The translations under genes and the position numbers were made by a program. From Cardiocondyla obscurior (Eukaryota > Arthropoda > Insecta > Hymenoptera > Formicidae), in contig NC_091875.1 in NCBI RefSeq assembly GCF_019399895.1, forward strand, positions 1,178,001-1,242,000: a DNA stretch of 64,000 nucleotides, written 5' to 3'. The notes beneath the pieces are model-generated. The model was given only the letters and a program-made list of their open reading frames with translations, made no database searches and was not told the origin of the DNA. Below, one piece after another: positions 25,101 to 39,200 of this stretch (its first letter is position 1; the number at the start of each line of letters is the position of its first letter).

Positions 25101-26622
25101 CGTGCGGTACGCGCTATATTAATTTTTCTTAACACTCTATCGTCTAGTGCGACTGCAGTGCGATATATTTTTTTGCAATTGGAATTGTATTTGCGACGTA
25201 CGAATGAGAAACTGTTCAGCCTGTATAAATTACCAGGACGCGGTAAAAGCTTTTTATCAATCGAGTTAGAATAAAGCATCAGCAACATATATGCCACACT
25301 GGTAACACACGTCTATCGACAGTAAAATATTTTTAAAACGGTACAATGCTGTTGAAAATTACTGCGTTTCTTAATTTATACATAAATGCTGAACACCGAT
25401 TGCGAACCGTAGCTCTGCTTTCTACGATTTTATTGAAAAAGTTACATATTTCGGCTGGAGAACTGTTTGTTTTTCATTAATTTCAAATATTATAATATTA
25501 GAGCACCATATCGGTACCAACTGGTACGATGCACTTTTAGAGAATATAGAGATCGAAAAAGAGATAAGATAAGAAGTTACTGCTTTGTATTTTACAAAGG
25601 TTCGATTTCCTTTGCTTAAAGTAAATATATCCGTAGGGAGAACATTAATTTCGCCGCAGTTATAATCGTAATCGACGGTATTCCGTTGGACGTAGTAGTT
25701 TCTGAAGCTTGCACGCACGCTGAGATCGCTCTATGAGTGTTACGATTCAGTAAAATGAGGAAAAGAACACAAAAAAATGCGTTGATAAATCAAATGTAGA
25801 TTTTTAATCTCATACTTTCAATAATGTAAAAAAAAAAAAAGCGAACCGTTTGAGATGTCGATGTTATTAATACTAAGAAACTTAAATATTTGGATGAGCG
25901 CCGAAGTGGAGTTTCTTATGAGCTAAGTTACATTTTTTTCTTTTGTTCTTTCAATATCAGTCGTTATTCGGTTTTACAAGAGAATTGATCGCTACGCGGG
26001 TGTATTCATTTGTGTATACGCGTGTTAATTGCGAATGTACGAAGTGTTGCCATGATATTTTTACTTCTGCTTGGCAAATTGGCTCAATAAGGCTTTTACG
26101 TTCATCCAATAATACACATGGGTCCCTCGTAATAATTACATCTAGCATTTTACAGTTAAAAAAAATGAATGCGCCTGATGTCGTGTGTGTAGTTTACGCA
26201 TTATCGTTCGCGATGGTGCTATACATCTCAAAACCGGACAAATGGGTATAACTGAGTGTCGACGTATCGTTGACGAAATTAAAATTTCGCTTGCTATCGG
26301 TGCAGGCCGAAAATATATATAAAGCACATAAAAACTAGTTTCGAAAATAATGCATTTACGTATTGAACTTGATTCTCAAGTCTAAATTAAATATATTCTC
26401 TCATTATTCTTGCGACTCCGTGTTTGCTTCAAATTTTATACGATTCCAAGATAAAAAAAAAAAAGAAACACTAAAGAAAATCGTAGTTAAACATTTTTTC
26501 GTCAAGACGAATGTATCTAATGCGGTAAAAATAGTTAATTTCTGGTGAATTTTTAAGCAATTGCTGTTATTATGACGTATTCTGACTTTCCTATACGTCT
26601 TTTTCTGTGAAATTCTCTTTCT
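22100..26622. other. intergenic region between the 3' ends of Mad and kinesin-13
   Basis: Several short ORFs are present, none with codon structure, domain or splice partners that would support a gene. The notable content is the foldback at 23360-23775 and, just after it, a retroelement-LTR-like stretch near 23826-24022. Transcripts from both sides would converge here (Mad on plus, kinesin-13 on minus). Confidence 0.5.
23360..23775. repeat. long nested inverted repeat (foldback)
   Basis: Inner arms at 23527-23643 and 23654-23757 are near-perfect inverted copies around a 10-bp loop; the left arm has an extra stretch of about 11 bp near 23588-23598. Outer arms at 23360-23379 and 23756-23775 are exact 20-bp inverted copies. 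On the left the inner and outer arms are separated by about 147 bp that the right side lacks; the left gap is bounded by CTCGG on both sides. It could be a foldback transposon, an inverted duplication or a hairpin-RNA source. Confidence 0.9.
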
Positions 26623-26628
26623 TTTATT
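26623..26628 (-). terminator. candidate poly(A) signal of kinesin-13
   Basis: TTTATT on the plus strand reads AATAAA on the minus strand, about 330 bp beyond the kinesin-13 stop codon at 26956-26958. It is the nearest canonical hexamer that I noticed. Confidence 0.35.
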
Positions 26629-26955
26629 ATCATTTCTCGCTATGAAGAATCTCATTCGAGAGGAATTGTTATACAATACATGACTGCTAAGATACGAGAT
26701 TTACGAAACAAACTCTTGGCTGCCTCGATGACGTGTATTTCGTAGCAATTTCGAAGGCAAGACAAAGTTTTGTTACATTTTGTGTTTCTATGACTGTCGC
26801 ACTAGAATGTCATGGTATATCTGCTTTCCGCTTGTAATTAAGAATCGGTACACACATAAGAAGCGAGCTGTTATGTTTTTTTTTTTTTTTTGCCGGTCAG
26901 AGACAATTACTTTTCGTCTTTTCTTTTCGCATTCGCTAGGAGTCCGCTAATATCC

Positions 26956-29900
26956 TTAATTGGACCGCGCTGTGACGTTGCGCATTCGGGTCATCTTCTG
27001 GCTGATTTGTTCCTCTTGCAGCAGCTGCCCACGGAACTGGCTAACTTGGTCAAGCGCGGCATTCAGAATGTCACGTTGCTGTATCAACAGCTCCTCCCAC
27101 TTCTTCGCATAAGCTGCAACAGATAACACGCACACCCGTCAGAGCACCCAAGAGCATGATTAGACACATCGGCTTAGTTGTAGTTAAGGATTAAATCGAA
27201 TATACATAGAGATGACGTATTATAAAGTGAACGCTGCAGAGCAGTTTTCCTCGCTTTATTTGAGCATCTTTTTAAAACGTTAACAGATACATATTGTCAT
27301 CAAGTTTCGTTGTTGCTTCAGTTTAATCGAAAGACGTCCAGTCGGAAACGTATCATTAAACTTCCCATTAAAACAAGTTTAGCAACATCACAATGCTTTA
27401 GCGAAAATAAGCACATTTAGCAATGAAACTCATAAAAATAAAAGTTACAGTGTTAAACAATAATCGTTAGCAATTTGAAATAAAGTAATACCTAAAACTA
27501 CTTAAATCTAACTTACTTGATATGTAAATAAAAGCCGCTAGTTTTGCGTGAAAGCACAGTTAAGAAAATTAACGAAATGCTTTAGAACAACGTTTATACA
27601 TTAATGCCCTATTTATAAGTCAGTCCAAAAGCGGTTGAAGTTAGAATATCGACATTATTTGCAAAATGTGCATGTAAACGTATACACAAATATAATCAAT
27701 CAACAGCATCGCGAAATTGAAGCTTAAAAGCTGAATACAAGCAAGATTTGTTGAACAGTTTTCTTATAAACGTGATATAAAGTCCATTTATCCTGATATT
27801 GCCGACTGAATAATCCACAAAAATAACATTTATTAAAAAGGATTCGGTTTGCATACATACATGAAATTATATGTTCACTCTTGCATACTAATAATATTTT
27901 ATATACATTATTAAATGCATGTTCACTCCAATTTATATTCTACACAGCACACATACAAATATATCAAATTGTCTAGTATTTCATTTAAAAAGATAAATTG
28001 TAACATTATATTTTATAAAACACAATGGTATTTAAAATAGTATTAAAAGAAAAGAAAAAATGTTGAGTTTACCCTCCCAGGATACCTGTTTGAGTTCTAA
28101 AAAAATGTACCAACTATAATATTAAATATAATAAAATCTTTTTGATATATTACGTCTGTAATTTATATCTATTTAACATAATAGAGTTAAATAGTAGAAT
28201 AAATTCAATTTTAATTTACTTGATTTTAAATATGTCAAATAGCAAACAGACATAAAGAAGACTGTAAATGATTCAAGTTAATAATTGAATAATTTTAATA
28301 TCTTATTAAATTCTTTAATTAAACCTCGTTATGATAGAACGTATTATTATATGATAATAGTCCAATAAAAATGAAAGTTTTTATAGCAGACGGGAAGAAA
28401 ACCCATTTCTGACGTTACTAATTAGCAAACTTAAAGTTTCCGATACCAAATCGCTGAAAAATATTATTTTTGAGGATATATTTGATTAAAATGCATGTGA
28501 TATTGAGATGAAAAAGTAATGTGACGCGTATTCATTAGTATATATGGTGCATATTAAAACAAGCTGTTTCTTTGAAACTATTTTATAGAATTGTTAATCG
28601 AATAATATTGTCGTACCGTCGGAAAATAGTTTTCTCTCTATAAGACGTCTACGCAACGAGAAACTCCTCAGGTAGGGTGACTCAAACTTTGTTCTTTTCC
28701 TCCTCAAATCTGTAACGTTTTCTGATATTATATTAAATTTCTCCTTTAGATAGTACAATGCAATGTGAGTTTTGTATATCGTGTAAAAATATAGGCACCT
28801 ATAAGTTTTATTTACTACGCTATAGTTATAATCTGGACCAGCACTTTTTGTTTAAAGCTAATCTTGATAAAATACTAAAGTGATTTAAAATACGTGAAAT
28901 ATAATACAGTTGTAAAAATATCATGTATATTGTAATAAATCGTCTATTTAAAATGTATCAAAAAAAAAATAAAAAAAAAAAAAACATAAAGTAAAAACTA
29001 AATTCACAGATCAAACAACAAGTACTATGCAAGAAATGCGGTAACAAAATCAAATTACATTTAACACATCACTATGGCACATAGAATTAGTATTCATAAC
29101 ACTTTAAAACGTGCACACAGCCAGGAGAGTGCTCAATGCATTTTCATTAAAATTAAAAGATTAAAATGATTTAACAGCACTTCATGAGCAAGTCTCTTTA
29201 CAACAGTACAATACACATATAAGAACATAAAACACGATTTTTTAAAATACATTTTATCTAGTCTATTCTAAATATAAATTAATAAAAATAACAATATAAT
29301 AAAATTAAAATAATTTTTTAGTTTTTAACACGCAGATATTTAAAATTGGTTGCTGCACGAGTGTTTTACACAAAATAATTATATGTCAACCTGTTAATCC
29401 TCTTGCTCTTGTACAAAAATAAACAAGATAATATACGCTATTGGAAGTACCAAAAATAAAAGAAAATTTTTTAAGAAAAATAGCAGATAATACCCAATTT
29501 TATAGTAATTTAATCGAATACCAAATTTATCCTCCGTATCATTGTTCATTTTTCTGATATTTGATTTGATATTTATCGAAGATTCCCCAAATTCTTTAGC
29601 ATTAAACAAATTATCGCTATTCTTATTAATATTATCAGTATCATATAAAAATTTTGATTGTAAAATAATATTATTTTCTTCGAAGTCAAGTGTATTATTT
29701 TTATCGCTTATATCTGTCATATTACTTAAATTTATATTAATGTCAGAAAATACTGAGGGCGACGATGCGCCGTTATCGTAATTTTTTAATTTGTTATATC
29801 CCTCAAAATTATTAGTACAAATGTCGATACAAGGGCGGCAGCCAATACTGTCGTCCATCCACGAACTATCGATATTTCGCGGATCGAATTTATTCTGGTA

Positions 29901-32900
29901 GAAAATATCTTCCTTGCTTACGGATTTAATTTTTGTAAAATCCTCGCAGTAATAATTGCAATTTATGAACTGATTATTCGCACCGTGCAAATTATCTTCG
30001 TGAGGTAAATAATACGTGTTGCAATATGTGTTTCTAGGAGTTGTTCTACGGAATGTACCAGACCAATGATACTTTTGAGACTTTTTTTGGTTGATAGAAG
30101 TGGGCAGTTTGCTTCGTTTACTTTGATTCAATCTCTGATTAGAACGCTCTGTCACAGGCGTGCCTCTATTAATTGAATTCTTTTTAGTAATTTGACCAGT
30201 CGTCATGCTTTTCTTCCTGATAATAGGTCTGGGAGGAGTGCAAAAAAGAGCATTTAAGTTCTTCTCAATATTATTCGAATCGAAATCGCTTTTGAGCTCC
30301 AACTCTTTCTTCTGAGGAGACACGTATGAATTCTTCCCGATCGTATCTAATTCCGTTGTATTTAACGTCTGCGTGTCGCCGTCTGTGTCGTCGTTTATCA
30401 TTATCATCGCGTTTGTCGTGCTGCTGCTTCGCTGATGACGGTTTAACGTGTCGATCGAATTTGCCTTAGTCTTACTGCGCGTATCTGTCATAAAATGCGA
30501 TACACTGTGATACCGACAAGTACAACGTTTCGTACTTTCTAATCTTTACAAGTTATTGGCGGAATAATCTCAATAAAAGCGATATATATCGTCACTTAAA
30601 ATTCATTATCTATGATGCCTGTAAATTTTTACTACAAAAATCTTTACAAATATCTGACGTTAAAAGTCCATATAATTAACAACTTTCGCATTTAAAAACT
30701 AATTTTTTTTGATACATTAAAAAGAAAGAAGATACGATTCCGTATGTTATGTGAAAGATTATTATTTATCATTGACAATAGTGCACCATTTAACACAACG
30801 CAGTGTACGAGATTAAAGCAATAACAAACGGAAGTGTGCAAATCAATAAAAATAATTAAAATGTGCAAACAACAAAAAAAAAAAGTGTCTTACCTTCTTG
30901 GTCGTAGTCCACCTCGTGAGTCGCGCTGAATACACTGTGCGAGTCGTTAAGGAATTTCATCGTATTATCTATAACCACTTTGTGCGTATCCAGCACTTCT
31001 TCTTCAAGCATTTGCAGAACTGACACTGCCTCGTGGAAAGTGTATAAATCTTGCGAAAGTTCACCTTCCTGCAAAAATAGAAATTATTTATACGAAATTG
31101 TTAGCTTAAAAATTGTACAATTACCTTGCACAATGCAGTTATCTATATAACTGTAATTATGAAAATATTTATAGCATAAATGTTTCAAAAATGTTTAGTA
31201 CATTCTTCATTACAATTATGCATACATTTTTTTTAATATTGATGAAAATTGCATTGCCATTGAGTATTATTTCTTTCATAACTATTAATTCTTTTTACAT
31301 ATTCTTATAAACATACTCTTGCAAACAATTATTAACTTACATTAAGAGATCGAAGCTGTGCTAAATCGCTATCTGACAGTACACTACTGTTGTTTCCTTG
31401 TTCTTCAATCTTTATACCTCTATCATCATCAGTTGGTGAAGCTTTTATTTCAGTAGGATCAGTCGCTGCCAATTCTTTCACTCGATCAGCATATCTTAAA
31501 GTATTTAGAGAATGCTCGCAGGAACTCATTCCGGGACTAATCATAGCGATCTATTAATAAATAGCATACATACATTTAAATATTTTTTTTTTTCGATACT
31601 TTTACTTTAAAAGAAAATTAGTAAAAAGCAATTTACCATGCAGGTTTTTGATTTTTCACCAATAAAACTGTCCCTTAAAACTTGAGTCAGCTTGCTCGCT
31701 CTAAAAGGTAAATGTGTACCTTTTCGGCTTAACGCACGTATACATTCTTTTAATGCTAATAGAGATTTATTGATTTCAGCACCTTCCATACCTAAAAGTT
31801 TTAATAAAAACATTAATTATATTTAAAAGCTAAAAAAAAACGTAGATTATTAATTATAACCAATAGTGCTATTTCGGTCACCGTTTAGAATTGATCCATT
31901 TATTACTTACGAGTTTGTCTATTAGCAGACGACGTGTCAGCACCCCTTTCATTGCCAGCAAGATCGATGAGCGAAAACTTTCCATGCACTTTGTGTGTTC
32001 CCGGGATACGCGCTATTATTTGGAATACCGCGTGCGATCTCGAAGAATTAGAATTTGCGCTCGTTTGGCCGCTCGTTCTGGCGCTGTTTCCATGCTGTAT
32101 TAATTTTAATACTTCATCACAGGTTTCCACGACTTTTTCCGTTAATCCGACTATTTGCACCTATAGTTAGACATAAGAAAAATTTTTTAATAAAAATATA
32201 GTACAATTTCAATTTATCTGGCGTGTTTAGAGTTAAATTTTTTAAGTTTGAACCTGCTGTTTGCCGTCTTCCAAGACTCTTAACTTCTCTTTGTCTGCCA
32301 AAAGGTCGAACACCTTGCCAGAGTAAATCTCGAAGAAGCTCGCGGAAATGACCAGATTTAGAGGCCGATACTTGGCCAGTTTGAGGCATTTGAACACGTC
32401 TTTGGCAACCATGGCATAGATGCCTTTTTTACAGTCCTGCGTCTTGCCGTTAAAGTCGCCGCCCATTGTATGAGTCTTACCGCTACCGGTTTGACCGTAC
32501 GCGAAGCACGTGGCCATGCCACCCTCGAAGATTGTTTGCACCAAGGGCTTAGCCGTATATTTGTAGACGATTTCGTTGTTACACGTCTCGTCGAATGCAT
32601 AATCAAATCTAAAGATCTGATTCTCGAGATATTTGGTGAGATCAACTTTGGACTTCGGTTCGTGCACCACCATCTGATTTTTGCTGGGCACGCTGATGAC
32701 GTCGATTTCCTTACGCGCGTGCTCTTTCTTGTTGAGAGGACGTTTTCTGACGCACACGGTGATTTGATGATCCTCAACAGCGTCAGTCTCCCGCAACGGC
32801 TTAAACTCTATGCTGTTCTGATATTCTCTGGAAATTAAACGAGTAAATACATACCAATCATATATTAATATTATCTGCTCTCACAAAACATTATTTATAC

Positions 32901-33216
32901 GAATATTTTAGAGGAGGAACACAATTTTTGAGATACGTAATTTTAATTAATGCGTGATATAAACAGTATTTCTTAAATAACACTGCATTTTAAAAAAGTA
33001 TAAGAAAATATAAGAGCCAATGTAAACCTTATCATAGCAAGGAATTCCCAATTTGGATTGCCTGGATCTAGGTTCATCAGCGCTTCTTTTTCCTCCTTCA
33101 GTTCCGCTTGCCGTTGCCTTCTTTCTTCCCTGTTCTTCTTCAATCTCTCGACCTCCTTGACGACATTGGATCGCCTACCTCGGCCGTTCTCTACCTGAGC
33201 TTGTTGCTGCTGCAGT

Positions 33217-33248
<32 letters not shown>

Positions 33249-36200
33249 CTGTTGTAGCGTCTGTTTCTGCTGTCTGCTCTGCGAAGTCAAGTTGCTATGC
33301 GTGACAGTTGCTGTTGGCGTCAGCGGTATGTTCTCGAGCTCTCGGCGTCCCGTAAGACCCGAAATCGATTCATTGTGTCCGTTCACCGACGTAGTCGACG
33401 ACATTATATTCGTCGGGCGACCCGTCGGTCGTGACAGTTGCCTGTTTGAACCCGCTGAAACATTGGTACAAGAGATTAATGGCGTCCGCACTGTCCTTAT
33501 TACCCATGAAGATTAAACCCGGCTTCATTAAGATTAAAACGAGAAACACAAATCATATTTTTGATCTCGCGTGATTCAACCTCCTTTCCGCTTAGTCCTT
33601 TTCACGTTGATGTTTTACAAATCTGATTTTCTTGGTTTTAGTTACATAACGTAATAATCGAATTTTCTTTAATTATATTAAAAAAAAAATTTTTAACACA
33701 AGAAAAAAAGCACAAAAGATTTGTTAATGTTTACAATAAAATGCAGTTTATCGGTAAAAATTTTTTTTTTTTTTTAATTCACTTCTAACTCGAGATAAAA
33801 ATCAAGAAGACAACCGGACACTTTCTTCACTAGGTTATCAGCGAATTATCACAACGAAGTCTTCAGCGAAAGGACGCGTGCATTACCGGCGTCAAAGTTT
33901 CCGATTCGAGGCGTCGGTGCCTGATCATTATCCTCGATTACGTCTGTACTTTCGCAGTTGCGAATTTGATTTCTCCTCCGGAAGCAGTACGAGAGCGGGT
34001 CGAATCTCATGGTCGACGCGGCATACGCGGGATGATCTCTTTGGCTTCGGATAGCCCGCACTATCCGTTCCGAGAGGCAAGCGAGACCGCCGGGTGGTGC
34101 GACTGCCGGCGGGGTAGATCGAACAGTGCCCGAGGGAGGCAAAGTACACCCCCTAGGTCTACACGTCGTACCGTGGGCTCCAACGGGGTCCTTGCCCTTG
34201 TGCTCGCCTGCCTTGCAGACGGCGCGCGAATATCGATAGTCATGGCCCGGTCGTGCTACGCTCGTCGACACTCAGCTCTACCTGGGTGAAAGGACGACGC
34301 ACACACACTGAGAAGAAAATAAAGTTACCTTTGAACCCAGTCATAATTAATGATACTTCTAACAATAAATATAATAGTCCATTATAAATATAATAGAGTC
34401 AATTATAAATATAATTATCGATTATATTTATTATTAGAAATATCGTATAATCGTCATTGCGTTCAAAAGTAACGATATTTTTTCAACGCATATCGTGCAA
34501 CCGAACGCGTGCAATTAATTTCGGCTTTATTAAGTTTTTCATCCTATTACCGCGATGTAATTAAAACGCGTTTTTACAGACAATGCGAAAATACAGACGT
34601 CGCCGTTGGGATTTTTACACGTAACATAGAGCATGCCGTGGCCACGTTACGATTTCACTGATAACTGGCGATTATTTTAACAAAGTTTCACGAAACAGGA
34701 TCGGAGTCCACGCTGCTAACGTACCTTTCACTGGAATAGACGGCCTGGTGGAGTGCTGAAAAATAAAGAACACGAGTCTTAGTCATTTGAAATGGGGAGG
34801 ATAATTTCTTCGTGCAACGAAGAGAAGTGTTTGCCGTCTTACGATCTAAGAAATGCTGCTGCAAATGGGAAGAAAAAAAAATAATAAAATGGTGCTTCTT
34901 CGAGAAGCCAGGTGTGTATGATACATGTGTTTTGCCGGCACGTTTTGCCAGAACGCGGAAGATAAGGCCCGTATCGATCGCGCGTTAATCACGCCCGCTT
35001 GTTCCTCTTGCGTATCGATCGCCGCACGTAACGACACGGTTTTTGACCCAGTCACGGTGGTAGGCGATCGCGCGATCTTTTCATTACGAAACCAAAGCAC
35101 TTCGGCGCGAGTAACAATGAGAGAATGACGTGCGGCGCGATCTGGAAGTTCGGCTACTCGAGATATCCGCCTGTTGAGATCCCGTCTAACTCAAGAGGGT
35201 GCGAAAAGGGTGAAAAGAAATATTAGCAAGTACAGCGGTGCTCTGGTGGACGGGCGTTTTGGGAGAAGCCGACGGAGGAAAAGATGCGAGGCCGCGAACC
35301 GCTCCGTTAGCATCTCCCGTGCGAGAAAAGCTCTTGACGCAAATCTCGAAGCGCTTCTATTTGCAATTTAAGTTTTCACTCGAAAAGTAATAGTCCGAGA
35401 TAAATATCTGAAAAACCGGTTTGCCTTAACTTTAAATAATTTCAAGCTCCACGATGACTAAAAATCTCAGTCAGATTAAACGCAGAGTATTTTATATTAC
35501 AAGTTATAATTATTGAACGCTTTAACGCGTATCTTTCATTGATATTTATGTCATATAATAAATGTCACGATATATTCCGTATCATAGTTACGACCCGCAA
35601 AATAATCAGAAAATTAAAATATGTCTGGCTAGATTTTAATTTCACAAACGACATTAAATATTAAATAAAAGACGCGTGACGTTACTCGCGCACATGCAGT
35701 GATCAGTGATCATGAAATATTACGTGAAATTAAAGTTTCAAAGATCAATTTATGCGCCGCATCTGCTTGTATCGTTCCCTCGCGTAGCCGCGATTCGAGG
35801 GATAAAATTCGCGATGTCGTAAAATCGACTACGTGAACCTCTTCGGGCATTCCGGAGATGCTAAGGTCAGTTCGGCGGGTGGCTGCGGATGCTGCGAGAT
35901 GGAGATCGTGCGTTGCAGTTGCGGTGATGATGAAGGGGAATGGTGGTGCGCGTTACCGAGAGACGAGATGTGACTCGTACAGGAAGCGTTGCGGATGCGA
36001 GGCCGTTTCTCGTGGTGTGACCACCATGGCGTCCGAGGGAGCCCTCCTCATGGTTCTCCGTCTCGTCGACCCCCTCGTCTTCCTCGGCCGAGGAGTCCGG
36101 CTCCTTACCGCAGATCGCGGCCAGTTTAACGTAATTCAATCAGACGATTACATCCGCGATTGGCAAAGCCGCCGAGGGGATCGATGAGGGGAACAATCGC

Positions 36201-39200
36201 CGAGAAGGATGGCAATTTTGCGGATGAGCGATGGCCGAGACGACGTGCGTTTCGCATTCGAGATCGGGTTTGTTTTATCAGTGGTCCATCGTCGACACGA
36301 GGTCCGTGATTATGAGCAGCGTCCATGGAGGGAAAAAAAAAAGATGTTACCATGTTAGTAGCGGAAAATGAAAGCGCGAGACATTGACTTTTGCCAATTC
36401 GACTTGTCTGAAAATTGCTTGGAAACATTTATGCATTTTAAAATTGTAAGTTAGATTCTTTGACGCTTGAGATCCCTTAAATCCTAGGTTTCTTGAGTTT
36501 TCGAAGGAACGTATCTATCGTAAACTTCAGATCAAGATTTATCTATTACCTAATTCAGCTAAAATAATGAAAATATGTATTTTACTCAATACGTCGATCT
36601 TTTTAAGGCGAAGCTTTTCCAGAAATCGATGACTTTAAATTGAAAATAAAATAAAATAAAATAAAATAAAATAAAATAAAATAAAATAAAATAAAATAAG
36701 TCAACAATTTTTCAGCCGTGTATAAATCAAGCATTCTGCTGCAGAAAAAATACGACTGTCGCAACACTTTGCATACGTATATGACGCATTGTCATCGTTG
36801 GCAAAAGTATTACTAACATGAGATTAAATTTACACGATCGAACGTCTAACAGTTGCTTAGAACTAACTCGGGGTCTATCTAAAAAAAAAACCCTTTGATA
36901 GCTCTACAAAAGTGAAAGAAAAAACGAACGCACAATGCGAGTTTGCGGCGGAAGTCGCAATTGTTTATCTAAGACCGCGGGGGTCCACGTGACGGGAAAA
37001 AAAGATCCGACGAAATCGGATTCCGTGTCGTCGACACGTGTCGGATTCGAAGACTCGATGGACTGATTACGAGTGACGGGAACTCCTACCTGAAAGATGT
37101 ACACGTACTGGAACATGTCTAGCGCGGTGTAAACGCCACGAGACGCGGGATCGGATTATTCTTTCCATATTAGGAGCGAGGTTATTTTACGTAGCCCGGG
37201 CAACCGATAAACAGAATTCCAGCCGAGGCAGTCGATGATCGACCGCGAATTTACGCTTAAGCTTGAACCTCGACTCGCAAAGTGGCACGCGCGCCGTCAT
37301 TCACGGATCAGCGTCTGAATGATCGCGAGAGCTCGCTTGTCTAACGGCAGTACTATTCCGCTGATCTGTTGGACAAACAAGTAATTCCTGAACTCCTGTA
37401 ATCTCAAACCTGTCTGTTAAATTAGAAAACTAATTAAGAAGAAAATTAAGACCTCGGTCTCCGTTATCTTGTACCACGTTAATTCCGCGATATTCTTTCA
37501 TGTACGTGGTTTTATTTTTGAAAAGCCTCCAAGATTTAAAGTAAGGAAAACGTGAAAGAGCGACAGTTCTCGCGCCGTCAATAATTTAACTAATTCTATG
37601 AATATGTAAAATTAATACGCATTATTCGACGTTTCAATCACATTTCTTGAGAAAAGCCAATTAAAATATACGTACCCTTGCTTTCGAAGACGCCAGCATG
37701 TGGTTGTTCATCATCTGCGGTAACGCACATATCACTTCACCTCGCGTTTCCATCATCTTTTGGTTCAGATCGCGATTCAAAGCAAGAATCGCATCGATTT
37801 CCACCTAAAGACAAAATTAAAAAATTTTTTTTTTATAAAATCCACGAGAAATTAAGCAATGTTTTACGACAAAGAAAAGCACTTTTAAATTAATAACAAG
37901 AATTCTACAGGTTAATAAAATGATTAAAAAATAAAGAAATGTTGAATAGCGAATATCATATTTCAGCTCTTAATAATGTGTTTCGTTATATTAAATAATA
38001 ATTCTATTTAATTTTAAAGAAGCAGCTTTTTCTCACCCGAACATGTAATTCCCTACTTGTGAGTAATTATAAACCGCTCGGAATAATTGTGAACGCACTT
38101 ACCTCTTTGCCTTTGGTTTCTCCTTTCTCGAACCATTCTACAGTTACGGTGCGTTGCTCTAAATTGATACCGGAGACGACCGCCGAGTGAACGCGACCTG
38201 AAACAAAAATTGTACATTGCAATGTTAAGAACTGTAGTAATACGATTATAATGACTCGACCGACGAGTGTACCGCGAATGTTCGTTGTTTTACTTAACAA
38301 AGCGTATCTTTCTTTATAGAAGACCTGCAGCATCTCATCACGAAATATAAATACCGCAATAAATTATAATAAATAAAAAAACATTTAAATCAATTAAATT
38401 GTAATATATTATTTTATTTTAATAACGCTGCCAAGTTAAGCAAACAATCGGGATTTTTAAATAAAAATTAATATTTTTTACTGCAATTTAATAAAAAAAA
38501 AAAAACCATTTTTGCGTTGCATTTCTAATTTTTTTTTTGTACGTCATACGTGCACATAAGTTGCTTTCTGCGCAATGATGTACCGTTTTGCTCAATTTCT
38601 GTATCTTCCTCGTTCTTGCGAAAACTTGCTCCCTGCCGCATTGGGGATGCGAGTCTGGGTATCATGGACCCCTCGCCACGCGTCCTCGTCGTCTTACCGC
38701 CTCGTTCCTCATCTTCGAGTGGTCGAACTTCGAAGCTGCACGAGTTCAGTTTCCGTCGTACCTCGATCCGCTCGGCTTGCGGCGTCGCAATTTTCTTGAA
38801 GCCGAATTTATTCGTCTCTCCGTGGACTCGCGATTTCTCATTGTCCACGCGAACCTCGGCCCGAGACGTCCCTTTGATCGGCGGTAGAACACCCTTGGCC
38901 CCTTTTCTCTTTGGGGAGGCTCTCGACTTGTCCTGCTTTTCTTTTAAAAAATTAATTCTTGACGAAACCCTCTCGCTTCTATCGAAGCTTGACTCAGGAA
39001 CAGTATCCGATTTGTCTTCGGGCATCGACGTCCAAGACAAATCCTCTGGTCCCTCGAACCTCGACACGGATTCGTCCGCTTCCTCGTGCTCTCTCTCGTC
39101 CGAGATGCATTCGACTTGCTTCTTGTTTTCAGCCGCCGTGCTCGACGCGCGTCTCGAATGCCGCATTACATCGTCGTAATAATCGATATCGCATGGCTCT

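Noticed and set aside
36904..37116. Minus-strand ORF after an acceptor-like CTTTCAG, considered as a kinesin-13 exon
   Set aside because: Opens in phase after exon 37676-37804 but has no good donor and runs into a stop; the 31-bp exon gives a better chain.
38550..39179. 209-codon plus-strand ORF
   Set aside because: Antisense shadow of the nested 353-codon ORF; Ser/Leu/Arg composition mirrors the acidic and Ser codons of the other strand.
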